Positions 30,581 through 38,692 of a DNA stretch of 64,000 nucleotides are shown piece by piece. Position 1 is the stretch's first letter, and each line of letters opens with the position of its first letter. Below the pieces are notes generated by a model that saw only the letters and a list, made by a program, of their open reading frames with translations, did no database searches and was not told the origin of the DNA. The translations under genes were made by a program, and so were the position numbers. Source of the DNA: Nitratidesulfovibrio sp. (GTDB lineage Bacteria > Desulfobacterota > Desulfovibrionia > Desulfovibrionales > Desulfovibrionaceae); the NCBI RefSeq assembly GCF_040373385.1, contig NZ_JBDXXH010000009.1:1-64000 (forward strand), read 5' to 3'.

Positions 30581-33088
30581 ATGACCGCCTTTCGCATCGA
30601 GGAAATGGACTGCGCCAACGAGGTGAGCATCCTGCGGCGTGCACTGACTCCGCTGGTGGGCAGCCCCGACCGGCTGGAATTCGACGTGCTGTCCCGCCGC
30701 ATGCGCGTGGACATGGACGGACTTGACCTGCGCCCCGACGACGTGGTGGCCGCCGTGGCCCGCACCGGCATGCGCGCCGCCCCCGAGGCGGCAGGCAGGC
30801 CCGGTGTGGTGCCGGGTTCGTTACCGTCGGCCAGTCACGCCTGCGCGGACGGATGTTGCCAGCCGCATCCGGCTGGCAACATCGGCCAGGCAGGGCATGA
30901 CCATGGCGGTCATGGTCATGACGGCTGCTGCGGCTCTGCCCACACTCACGTCACTGCCTCCGACCCTGCGCATGTACACGCCCATGCCATTGCCCCCCGC
31001 CCCGCGCAGATTCCGGCCCTGGCCGGGTGCGCGTGCTGCGGCGGCGCGTGCGACGTGCCCTCCTCCGGCAACGCCCCTTCTGCCCTGCTGTCCCTGTTGC
31101 CGTCCGGTCTGACCGCGCTGTGGCAGCGCCAGTCCTCGCTGCTGCTGTGCGCGTTGAGCGGCGTGGCCCTTGCGGCGGGCATCGGCGTGGAGTGGGCACG
31201 CACCGGCTCGCTGCTGGCCGTGTTCGCGGAATCGGGCGTGCCCCATGCGGCCACCCTGGCCCTGTGGCTGGTGGCGGCGGTGGCGGGCGCCTGGCGGGTA
31301 CTGCCGCGCGCGCTGCACTCGGTGCGCACCCTGCGCCCGGACATGAACCTGCTGATGGTCACGGCGGTCATCGGCGCGGCGGCCATCGGCCAGTTCTTCG
31401 AGGGGGCCTCGGTGGCGTTCCTGTTCGCTGTGGCCAACCAGCTGGAATCGTGGAGCGTGGACCGGGCACGCTCGGCCATTGCCGCCCTGCTGGATATTTC
31501 GCCCTCGCGGGCCTTGCTGCTGTCGCTGCCCGCTGGCCTGCCCGGTCCCCCCGTGGAGACAGCCGTGGAAAACGTGCCCGTGGGTTCGCGCATCCTGGTG
31601 CGCGCGGGCGACCGCGTGCCCCTGGATGGCACGGTGGCGGCGGGCAGTTCGGACATCGACCAGTCGCCCATCACCGGTGAATCCATGCCCGTGCCCAAGC
31701 GGGTGGGCGAGCCGGTGTTCGCGGGCACCATCAACGGCGGCGGTGTGCTGGAGGTGCTGACCACCCGCGCCGCGTCGGACACCACGCTTGCGCGCATCCT
31801 GCACATGGTCGAGGCGGCCCAGTCGCGCCGTGCCCGCGCCGTGCAGTGGGTGGACCGCTTCGCCGCCGTGTACACTCCGGCCATGCTGGCCGTGGCCGCG
31901 CTGGTGGCGGTGGTGCCGCCGCTGTTCTTCGGCGGGGCATGGTCGGCGTGGGTGTACGAGGCGCTGGTGGTGCTGGTCATTGCCTGCCCGTGCGCGCTGG
32001 TCATTTCCACGCCCGTGTCCATCGTGGCCGCGCTGACCAGCGCGGCCCGCAACGGCGTGCTGGTCAAGGGCGGCTCGTTTCTCGAACTGCCAGCCAGTTT
32101 GACGGCCATCGCCTTCGACAAGACCGGCACTCTGACCCTGGGCCGCCCGCGCGTGGCCCGTGTGTTGCCCGTGGACGGACATCCGCAGGTACGGGATGCC
32201 GCGTCCGCATTGCGCATCGCCGCCGCGCTGGAAGGCCCCAGCAGCCACCCCCTGGCCCGCGCCATCGTGCAGCATGCCCGACAGGTTCTGGGGACCGGGC
32301 CGGATGATGGCGCCGTGGCTGTGGACCACCGCACCCTGCCCGGCCTGGGGGCCGAGGGCGTGGTGGACGGCGCGCGTTGGCGTATCGGCAACCGCCGCTT
32401 TTTCGAGCAGGATGGGCCGTCAGAGGGGACGCGGGACGCCGCCGGGGGGCACGGCAGCGCGGAGAGCATCGACACTGACGACGCCGACGCCGGGTCTTCG
32501 GTGCTGCTGTGGAACGACGCGGGCCTTGCCGCCATCATGGAACTGGAAGACGATCTGCGCCCCGACGCCCGCAGCGTACTGGACGACCTGCGCGCCGCCG
32601 GGCTGCGCCGGGTGGTCATGCTGACCGGCGACAATGCGGCCACTGCCGCCCGCGTGGCCGCCGCCTGCGGCGTGACCGACATCCGGGCCGACCTTTTGCC
32701 CGCCGACAAGACCGCCGCCGTGGCCGCGCTGGTGGCCGAAGGCGAACGGGTGGCCATGGTGGGCGACGGCGTCAACGATGCGCCCGCGTTGGCCACCGCG
32801 CACCTTGGCATCGCCATGGGCGGCATCGGCAGCGACGCGGCCATCGAAACCGCCGACATCACCCTGATGTCCGACGACCTCGGCAAGCTGCCGTGGCTGG
32901 TGCGCCATTCGCGCCGCACCCTGGGCGTCATCCGCCAGAACATCGGCTTTGCCCTGGGGCTGAAGGCGCTGTTTCTGGGGCTTGCGGTGTTTCAGGTGGC
33001 CAGCCTGTGGATGGCCATCGTGGCCGACATCGGCGGCTCGTTCCTGGTGATCATGAACGGCCTGCGTCTGCTGCGGCCCAGGGCATAA
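30581..33088 (+). CDS. Heavy-metal translocating P1B-type ATPase (Zn/Cd-like)
   Basis: 835 residues. It exports a soft metal ion across the inner membrane using ATP. The N-terminal HMA-like domain starts MTAFRIEEMDCANEV with one Cys only. A His/Cys-rich stretch (about 85-170: HDHGGHGHDGCC, HTH, CACCGGACD) could bind metal. Then come membrane helices, the actuator ITGESMPVPK, the CPC metal site IACPCALVIS, phosphorylation motif FDKTGTLTLG, the SSHPLARAI nucleotide motif and MVGDGVNDAPAL. ACPCAL with MDC-type N-domain fits the Zn/Cd/Pb group over copper. GGAG is seven bases before ATG 30581. The palindrome upstream suggests metal-inducible control. Confidence 0.93.
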   Translation: MTAFRIEEMDCANEVSILRRALTPLVGSPDRLEFDVLSRRMRVDMDGLDLRPDDVVAAVARTGMRAAPEAAGRPGVVPGSLPSASHACADGCCQPHPAGNIGQAGHDHGGHGHDGCCGSAHTHVTASDPAHVHAHAIAPRPAQIPALAGCACCGGACDVPSSGNAPSALLSLLPSGLTALWQRQSSLLLCALSGVALAAGIGVEWARTGSLLAVFAESGVPHAATLALWLVAAVAGAWRVLPRALHSVRTLRPDMNLLMVTAVIGAAAIGQFFEGASVAFLFAVANQLESWSVDRARSAIAALLDISPSRALLLSLPAGLPGPPVETAVENVPVGSRILVRAGDRVPLDGTVAAGSSDIDQSPITGESMPVPKRVGEPVFAGTINGGGVLEVLTTRAASDTTLARILHMVEAAQSRRARAVQWVDRFAAVYTPAMLAVAALVAVVPPLFFGGAWSAWVYEALVVLVIACPCALVISTPVSIVAALTSAARNGVLVKGGSFLELPASLTAIAFDKTGTLTLGRPRVARVLPVDGHPQVRDAASALRIAAALEGPSSHPLARAIVQHARQVLGTGPDDGAVAVDHRTLPGLGAEGVVDGARWRIGNRRFFEQDGPSEGTRDAAGGHGSAESIDTDDADAGSSVLLWNDAGLAAIMELEDDLRPDARSVLDDLRAAGLRRVVMLTGDNAATAARVAAACGVTDIRADLLPADKTAAVAALVAEGERVAMVGDGVNDAPALATAHLGIAMGGIGSDAAIETADITLMSDDLGKLPWLVRHSRRTLGVIRQNIGFALGLKALFLGLAVFQVASLWMAIVADIGGSFLVIMNGLRLLRPRA

Positions 33089-33130
33089 GGATGGATTGAC
33101 CGGCAATGGCCGGGCAGGATGGCAAATCAA

Positions 33131-33158
33131 AACGCGGGGCGGGTGGCCGCCCCGCGTT
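33131..33158. terminator. Bidirectional terminator between the metal ATPase and ybaK
   Basis: A perfect 12-bp stem AACGCGGGGCGG/CCGCCCCGCGTT with a 4-base loop. It is followed on the plus strand by GCGTTTTTGTT and on the minus strand by TTGATTTG. It separates two convergent genes. Confidence 0.85.
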
Positions 33159-33196
33159 GCGTTTTTGTTGCGGGCAAGTGGGTGGGGAAGGGCGGT

Positions 33197-33661
33197 TCAG
33201 GCCGCCACCTCGGCGAATGCGGCCCCGGTCAGCGCCGCAAGGTCGGCTGGCGCAAGTTCTATCTCCACGCCCCGCCGCCCCGCGCTGACGTAGACGGTGG
33301 GGTATTCCTGCGCGGAAGCGTCGATGACCGTGGGCAGGCGCTTTTTCTGGCCCAGCGGGCTTACCCCGCCCACCACGTAGCCGGTCACGCGCTCGGCCAC
33401 GGCCACGTCGGCCATGGCGGCCTTCTTGGCGCCCACCACGCGGGCCAACTGCTTCAGGTCCAGTTGGTGCAGCACGGGCACCACGGCCACCACCAGCCCG
33501 TCGCCCGCGGCCACCACCAGGGTCTTGAACACCCGGGCCGGGTCCACGCCCAGCTTGTCCGCCGCCTCGCGGCCATAGGATTCCGCCGCCGGGTCGTGGG
33601 TGTATTCGTGGATGGTGTAGGCGATCTTGGCCTTTTTGGCGCGGTCGATGGCCGGAGTCAT
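33197..33661 (-). CDS. ybaK: YbaK/EbsC-type aminoacyl-tRNA deacylase (Cys-tRNA(Pro) deacylase)
   Basis: 154 residues with the YbaK/ProX fold. It hydrolyses mischarged Cys-tRNA(Pro) in trans to prolyl-tRNA synthetase. Motifs are TIHEYTHDPAAESYGREAADKLG, VFKTLVV, the conserved lysine region of AKKAAMAD, GYVVGGVSPLGQKKRLP and the C-terminal EIELAPADLAAL. Start ATG 33661 has GGGAGGA five bases upstream; the frame continues 36 codons further up without similarity. Monocistronic and convergent with the P-type ATPase. Confidence 0.93.
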   Translation of the reverse strand: MTPAIDRAKKAKIAYTIHEYTHDPAAESYGREAADKLGVDPARVFKTLVVAAGDGLVVAVVPVLHQLDLKQLARVVGAKKAAMADVAVAERVTGYVVGGVSPLGQKKRLPTVIDASAQEYPTVYVSAGRRGVEIELAPADLAALTGAAFAEVAA

Positions 33662-33852
33662 GTGGGTCCTCCCTGCGGATGCGGTCGAAGGCTGGCGCGG
33701 GCCAGCGGGGACGAAGGATGCCGACACCGCGCCATACCCCCGTTGCGCCCGGCGCGCAACGCTAGCCACGGCTTTCCGACCGGTCAGCGGTTGCTCGCCT
33801 TGGCGGGCATGCCTATGTGAGGCGGTACGTCCCTATTTTTCAGGAGCAGTGC

Positions 33853-34338
33853 ATGAAGCTTTTTCGTCTGATCCTTCCGGTCGCCCTCGTGGTGTTGGCC
33901 CCGCTTGCCCCGCTGGGAATATCCACCAGCGCCCATGCCTTTTTCGGGTTCGGCGGCAAGTACGAAACCGTGCAGCCGCAAGGCGAAACCATCCGCATCA
34001 AGGCCGCCGACATCACCCCCACGGCGAAGTTCTATGCCCTCAAGGACGGCACCACCGAAATCCGCTTTTTCGTGGTGAAGGGCCCCGACGGCACCCCCCG
34101 CGCCGCGCTGGACGCCTGCGACGTGTGCTGGCGCGAAGGCAAGGGCTACCGTCAGGAAGGGGCCAACATGGTGTGCGAGAACTGCGGCATGGTCTTCAAC
34201 ACCGCGCGCATCAACGAGGTGCGCGGCGGCTGTAACCCGCATCCGCTGGAACGCACCATGGATGCCAGCGGCGACCTGCTGCTGCGCGTGGCGGAGTTGA
34301 AGGCGGGGGCCAGGTATTTCGCCACCGCCAGAAAATAA
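33853..34338 (+). CDS. DUF2318 family protein, secreted, two-CxxC
   Basis: 161 residues. A Sec signal (LILPVALVVLAPLAPLGISTSAHA) directs it to the periplasm. The mature part carries the DUF2318 hallmark ALDACDVCWREGKGYRQEG..MVCENCGMVF and GGCNPHPL, two CxxC pairs that probably bind metal or an Fe-S or redox centre. DUF2318 proteins occur in bacterial iron-uptake loci of the P19/Fet type together with FtsX-like ABC components, exactly the two genes that follow here. ATG 33853 has AGGAG six bases upstream. Likely first gene of a three-gene operon. Confidence 0.88.
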   Translation: MKLFRLILPVALVVLAPLAPLGISTSAHAFFGFGGKYETVQPQGETIRIKAADITPTAKFYALKDGTTEIRFFVVKGPDGTPRAALDACDVCWREGKGYRQEGANMVCENCGMVFNTARINEVRGGCNPHPLERTMDASGDLLLRVAELKAGARYFATARK

Positions 34339-34526
34339 TCCTTACCGCAGGGAACAGCCCTGCGGACGGGGCGCCCGTTCCGGCCCTGACAGGCATGGCC
34401 CAGACAGGTCTGGTCAAGACAGGTCCTGTCTGGGCTGCCCGGCTTCTCCGGCCCGGTTTCCAGCCCTGCCTACCGGGGAGTCAGGGACCGACCACGCCGC
34501 ACTGCAACCCCGCCCGCGAGCACACC

Positions 34527-35729
34527 ATGAACATCCTGACCATTCCGTTGCGCTGCGCCCGCAAGAAGTGGCTGCGCACCCTTTCGCTGTTCTGCATCTT
34601 CACCCTGGGGGTGGCCTCCATCGTGGCCCTGCGCGAGGTGTCCGCCGTGGTGGGCGAAAGCCTGGAGCGCAAGCTGACCAGCTTTGGCGCCAACATCATG
34701 GTTTCCCCCGCGCGCGAGACGCTTACCGTCAGCTACGGCGGCCTGCCCCTGGGCGACCTGCTGCTGGACGAGGGGCATCTGGCCCATGCCGAAACGGCCC
34801 GGCGCATCCGGTCCATCGAGTTCAACGCCAACATCGCCGCCGTGGCCCCCAAGCTGGTGACCATGGCCCGCATCGGCTCGCCGGACAGGACGGGCGGCAC
34901 CGCCGCACCCGTGGCCCCGCTGCCGGTGGCCGTTATTGGCGTGGACTGGCCGCAGGAACTTTCGCTGAAAGGCTACTGGGCCATAGACGGCGCCACCCCC
35001 AAGACCCCGGAAGGGGCGCTGGCGGGCCACACCGTGGCCGCGCGGCTGGGCCTTGTGCCGGGCAGCGTGGTGAACGTCAACGGCCACGCGGTGACCGTCA
35101 CCGGGGTCATCGGGGCCACCGGCAGCGACGACGACAACGTGCTGCTGGCGGACATCGGCTTCGTGCAGCGGATCTTCAACCTGCCGGACAAGGCCAGCTT
35201 TGTGGAAGTGGCGGCCCTGTGCTCGGGCTGCCCCATCGACGACATCGTGGCCCAGTTGCGCACAGCGCTGCCGGGGCAGGACATCAAGGCCCTGCGCCAC
35301 GTGGTGGAACAGCGCATGTATTCCGTGCACTTCGCCCAGCATCTGGCACTGGTGGTCAGCCTGGTCATCCTGCTCACGGCCTGCGCCATGGTGGTCATGT
35401 CCATGCTGTCCGCCGTCAACGAGCGGCGGCGCGAGATAGGCATCCTGCGTTCGGTGGGCTTTTCGCGCTTCGGGGTGTTCACCGTGTTCGCGTCCGAGGC
35501 TCTGCTGGTGGGCGTGGCCGCCGGGCTTGTCGGGCATCTGGCCGGGCACGGCCTGGCCCTGAAGGTGCTGGCGCTGCTGCACATGGCCGACGTGGCCCCG
35601 CCCGTGTTCAGCCCTGCCGCGCTGGCCCTGACGACGGGCGGCATCGCCGCCGTGTCCGTGCTGGCGGCGGCCTTTCCGGCGTGGAAGGCGTCGCGCGTGG
35701 AGCCTGCCGCTGCTCTTGTGTCCCTGTAG
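34527..35729 (+). CDS. MacB/FtsX-like ABC transporter permease
   Basis: 400 residues. One N-terminal membrane helix (TLSLFCIFTLGVASIVAL) is followed by a large periplasmic MacB-type core domain (about 45-255). Three C-terminal helices form the FtsX domain, starting near HLALVVSLVILLTACAMVVMSM with the conserved ERRREIGILRSVGFSR coupling segment. It pairs with the ATPase downstream. With the DUF2318 protein it resembles part of the Campylobacter p19 / E. coli Fet iron system. Only one permease gene is present, where those systems usually have two. No clear SD precedes ATG 34527. Confidence 0.88.
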   Translation: MNILTIPLRCARKKWLRTLSLFCIFTLGVASIVALREVSAVVGESLERKLTSFGANIMVSPARETLTVSYGGLPLGDLLLDEGHLAHAETARRIRSIEFNANIAAVAPKLVTMARIGSPDRTGGTAAPVAPLPVAVIGVDWPQELSLKGYWAIDGATPKTPEGALAGHTVAARLGLVPGSVVNVNGHAVTVTGVIGATGSDDDNVLLADIGFVQRIFNLPDKASFVEVAALCSGCPIDDIVAQLRTALPGQDIKALRHVVEQRMYSVHFAQHLALVVSLVILLTACAMVVMSMLSAVNERRREIGILRSVGFSRFGVFTVFASEALLVGVAAGLVGHLAGHGLALKVLALLHMADVAPPVFSPAALALTTGGIAAVSVLAAAFPAWKASRVEPAAALVSL

Positions 35730-35840
35730 CCGATTGCCGCTATGGTCCCTGAATCCTCAGGGCGGCGGCAGGGCATGGCCGCAAAGAGCCGTCCCCATTT
35801 TCATCCCTGCACAGCTCGGCCTGTAGAAGAAGGGCACCAC

Positions 35841-36554
35841 ATGACTTCAGACCACACCGCCAACACCCCGCCCATCATCGAGGCGCGCGACCTTTGCAAG
35901 AGCTACCCGGCTACCGATGGCGGGGCGCCCGCGCCCGTGCTGCGCGGTGTTTCCCTGCGCGTGGCCCCCGGTGAATTCGTGGCCGTGGCGGGTCGTTCCG
36001 GCTCGGGCAAGTCAACCCTGCTGAACGTGCTGGCCTCGCTGACCCTGCCCGATTCGGGCACGGTGCTGTTTGACGGGCAGGACATCACCCGCGTGTCCGA
36101 GGCCCGGCGCAACCGCCTGCGCCACAGCGACTTTGCCGTGATCTTTCAGGCCCACCACCTGATGCCCTACCTGACTGCGCTGGAAAACGTGCTGCTGCCG
36201 TTCATGAACGTGCTTGCGCCAGTGCCAGCCCCCATGGCCGAAAAGGGCCGCCGCGTGCTGGACCGGGTGGGGCTTTCCGGCAAGGCAGGCTCACTTCCGG
36301 GCGCGCTTTCCGGCGGCGAGCAGCAGCGCGTGGCCATTGCCCGCGCCCTGGTACGAGACGCCCGCGTGCTGTTTGCCGACGAACCCACCGGCAGCCTGGA
36401 CACCGCCACAGGCGAGGCCATTATGGAACTGCTGGCCGAACTTGGCCGCGACGGGCTGACCACGGTGATGGTTACCCACAACCCGGAGTACGCCCGCCGC
36501 GCCCACCGTACCCTGATCATGCGCGACGGCCTGATGGTGGACAGTCTGGACTGA
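35841..36554 (+). CDS. ABC transporter ATP-binding protein (MacB/LolD-like)
   Basis: 237 residues, a single nucleotide-binding domain energising the adjacent permease. Walker A GRSGSGKS, Q-loop FQAHHLMPYLT, signature LSGGEQQRVAIARAL, Walker B VLFADEPTGSLD and switch histidine VTHNPEYA are all intact; the LD-loop and EPTGSLD are typical of the LolD/MacB subclass that drives mechanotransmission more than membrane transport. ATG 35841 lies 111 bases after the permease stop. A strong terminator follows at 36595-36625. Confidence 0.93.
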   Translation: MTSDHTANTPPIIEARDLCKSYPATDGGAPAPVLRGVSLRVAPGEFVAVAGRSGSGKSTLLNVLASLTLPDSGTVLFDGQDITRVSEARRNRLRHSDFAVIFQAHHLMPYLTALENVLLPFMNVLAPVPAPMAEKGRRVLDRVGLSGKAGSLPGALSGGEQQRVAIARALVRDARVLFADEPTGSLDTATGEAIMELLAELGRDGLTTVMVTHNPEYARRAHRTLIMRDGLMVDSLD

Positions 36555-36594
36555 CGGATATTCCCGAGGAGTCCCGTGCCCCGTTCACGGTAAA

Positions 36595-36625
36595 ACCCCC
36601 GTCCCGGATACACCGGGGCGGGGGT
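36595..36625 (+). terminator. Terminator of the DUF2318-ABC operon
   Basis: A 13-bp stem with one mismatch (ACCCCCGtCCCGG / CCGGGgCGGGGGT) and loop ATACA lies 41 bases past the ATPase stop. It also sits downstream of the convergent coiled-coil gene, so it may act in both directions. Confidence 0.75.
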
Positions 36626-36682
36626 CGTCATTGCAGGGCAGAATGCCCAGGTGCTGCCCTGGTGGCGGCGCCCATGGAAAGG

Positions 36683-36973
36683 CTACTTGAAGCGCGCCTT
36701 TGCCGAGGCGAAGGCCGCCTCCACGGCGTCCCAGGCCAGCTCCAGACCCGCCTTCATGTCCTTCCAGGCATGCTCACCTGCATGCTGCAATTCGTCCAGT
36801 TTGCGCTTGGCCTCGTCGCGCTTGCGGCGCAGGTCGGTGATCTGCTCGTGGTATTCCACGCGGGCTTCGGCCTTGGCCAGCGCGGCCTGCACTTCCAGCT
36901 TCTCGAGCTGAGCCTTCCACAGTTCGAGCTTGTCGCGAAGGGTGCGGATGTACTCTTCCCTGGTGTTGGGCAT
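36683..36973 (-). CDS. Small coiled-coil protein
   Basis: 96 residues, highly charged and almost entirely helical. Heptad-like spacing runs from LRDKLELWKAQLEKLEVQAALAKAE through YHEQITDLRRKRDEAKRKLDELQ, then a less charged tail DMKAGLELAWDAVEAAFASAKARFK. No signal peptide or enzyme motif. Similar small coiled-coil proteins are often annotated as stress-response proteins, but function is unknown. ATG 36973 has GGGAGT about eight bases upstream. Monocistronic, convergent with the ABC operon. Confidence 0.75.
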   Translation of the reverse strand: MPNTREEYIRTLRDKLELWKAQLEKLEVQAALAKAEARVEYHEQITDLRRKRDEAKRKLDELQHAGEHAWKDMKAGLELAWDAVEAAFASAKARFK

Positions 36974-37358
36974 GGTCTGCACTCCCGTGGCTGGAGATTG
37001 TGTGGGTCCGGAATGTCCGGCATCCGCGCGGCCTCGTGCCGCGCCTTCACCCGGATAATTAGGCACTGGTGCGTTACGCGACAAGGGCGGGCAGACGACA
37101 CGACACGTAGTTTCCATGGCCACGGCCTGAAATTATTGATGATATGCTTGATGCTGCCCGCATTGAAACAAAACCGCCCGCCGCGAATGCTCGCGGCGGG
37201 CGGTCCTTTCTTGTCATGTTCGCCCCAACGCCATGCGGCGCATGGGGTTTCGCGCGTTTCACGCTCCGCGTTGCCGTTGCGCTCCGGTTGCGGGCGGGGT
37301 GGGGCAGCGCGATGCGGTTTGTCGCTATCGGCAGGTATCTCTCTGTCGTTTCGGCAGG
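36974..37358. other. Gene-free interval upstream of the coiled-coil gene
   Basis: Holds the kor terminator hairpin (37173-37204). An AT-rich patch at 37125-37150 (TGAAATTATTGATGATATGC) may contain the coiled-coil gene promoter. No frame here is convincing. Confidence 0.4.
37173..37204 (-). terminator. Terminator downstream of korC
   Basis: A perfect 14-bp stem ACCGCCCGCCGCGA/TCGCGGCGGGCGGT with loop ATGC. On the minus strand it is followed by TTTTGTTTCAATG. It lies 155 bases after the korC stop. Confidence 0.75.
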
Positions 37359-37901
37359 TTACCCGACGTGGTCGAAGCCCGCCTGCAACGCATCCGCGTT
37401 CTTGGGAATCAGATGGCTGTAGTGGGCGGAAATGACGCTGGCCAGGCTCTTCTTCACCACGTCCAGGTCCACCACCCCGGTGGCCCGCACGTAGGCGCCC
37501 AGCGCCACCATGTTGGCCATCTTGGTGTTGCCAAGCTTGTCGGCGATGTCGTTGGCGGGCACGGCCACGGTGCGCACGCGCGCCTCGGCCTGCGATGCGT
37601 CCACCAGCGAGGCATTGAGCACCTGCACCCCGCCGTCTTCCAGCCGGGGCTGGAACTTGTCCAGCGAGGGCTGGTTCATGATGATCAGGCTCTTGGGCCG
37701 CTGGATGATGGGCGAGCCGATGTCCTCGTCCGATACCACCACCGTGCAGTTGGCGGTGCCGCCGCGCATTTCCGGCCCGTACACGGGAATGTACGTCACG
37801 TTCAGCCCGGCGTTCATGCCCGCGTAGGCCAGCAGGTTGCCGATCAGCATCACGCCCTGGCCGCCGAAACCGGCCATGATCACGTCCTGGTAGAGCGCCA
37901 T
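37359..37901 (-). CDS. korC: 2-oxoacid:ferredoxin oxidoreductase gamma subunit
   Basis: 180 residues. This is the small subunit of a four-subunit CoA-acylating 2-oxoacid (2-oxoglutarate or branched-chain) oxidoreductase. The N-terminal GFGGQGVMLIGNLLA and the PVYGPEMRGGTANCTVVVSD segment are hallmarks of the gamma domain. ATG 37901 overlaps the korB stop (TGATG), so translation is coupled. Last gene of korDABC, with its terminator downstream. Whether the enzyme prefers 2-oxoglutarate or 2-oxoisovalerate cannot be told from sequence alone. Confidence 0.9.
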   Translation of the reverse strand: MALYQDVIMAGFGGQGVMLIGNLLAYAGMNAGLNVTYIPVYGPEMRGGTANCTVVVSDEDIGSPIIQRPKSLIIMNQPSLDKFQPRLEDGGVQVLNASLVDASQAEARVRTVAVPANDIADKLGNTKMANMVALGAYVRATGVVDLDVVKKSLASVISAHYSHLIPKNADALQAGFDHVG

Positions 37902-38692
37902 CAGCACACCCCCTCGCCTTCGGTCACGTCCTTGTACACCCCCAGCGGAAAGTAGGGGATCATCTCTTCGCGAATGCGGGTATTGGCCTTCACCGCGTCC
38001 ATGCGCCAGTTGGTGGGGCAGCCGGACAGCAGTTCCACGAAGCCGAAGCCAAGGCCCTCTCGCTGTACGTCAAAGGCCTTGCGCACGGCCTTCTTGGCGG
38101 CGCGGATGTTCTTCACGCTGTCCAGCGAGGCGCGGGCCGCATAGGCCACCCCGCCAAGCCCGGCGATGATTTCGGCCATGCGGATGGGCATGCCCTCGCG
38201 GTCGCGGCAGCGGCCACCGGGGCAGGTGGTGGTCTTCTGCCCGATGAGGGTGGTGGGGGCCATCTGGCCGCCGGTCATGCCGTACACGGTGTTGTTCACG
38301 AACACGATGGTGATGCGCTCGCCCCGGTTGGCGGCGTGCATCACCTCGGCAAGGCCGATGGACGCAAGGTCGCCGTCACCCTGGTAGGCGAACACGATCT
38401 TGTCCGTGCGGGCCCGCTTGACGCCGGTGGCCACGGCAGGGGCGCGCCCGTGCGGAGCCTCTACCGAATCCACGGCCAGGTAGTTGTAGATGAACACCGA
38501 ACAGCCGATGGAGGCCACGCAGATGGTGTCGTCCACCACGTTCATTTCCTCCAGCACTTCGGCCACCAGGCGGTGGGCGATGCCGTGATGGCAGCCGGGG
38601 CAGTAGTGGGTGGCGCGGTCCACCAGCACGTCGGGAACCTCGAAGGCCATCTGCTCGTCGTCGGCGAGCGCCAGTCTTTCGTCAGCCTGCAT
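37901..38692 (-). CDS. korB: 2-oxoacid:ferredoxin oxidoreductase beta (TPP-binding) subunit
   Basis: 263 residues. It binds thiamine diphosphate and a proximal iron-sulfur cluster. HYCPGCHHGIAHRL and the SIGCSVF segment supply cluster cysteines. The TPP motif is YQGDGDLASIGLAEVMHAANRGERITIVFVNN. KTTTCPGGRCRD and SGCPTNWRM complete the family features. The start is ambiguous: GTG at 38695 or ATG at 38692, the latter in a TGATG overlap with the korA stop. I use the ATG. Together with KorA it forms the catalytic core that decarboxylates the 2-oxoacid and passes electrons to ferredoxin. Confidence 0.93.
   Translation of the reverse strand: MQADERLALADDEQMAFEVPDVLVDRATHYCPGCHHGIAHRLVAEVLEEMNVVDDTICVASIGCSVFIYNYLAVDSVEAPHGRAPAVATGVKRARTDKIVFAYQGDGDLASIGLAEVMHAANRGERITIVFVNNTVYGMTGGQMAPTTLIGQKTTTCPGGRCRDREGMPIRMAEIIAGLGGVAYAARASLDSVKNIRAAKKAVRKAFDVQREGLGFGFVELLSGCPTNWRMDAVKANTRIREEMIPYFPLGVYKDVTEGEGVC

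Noticed and set aside
37255..37268. GTTTCACGCTCCGC as a fifth parS
   Set aside because: Only the left half-site matches the consensus.
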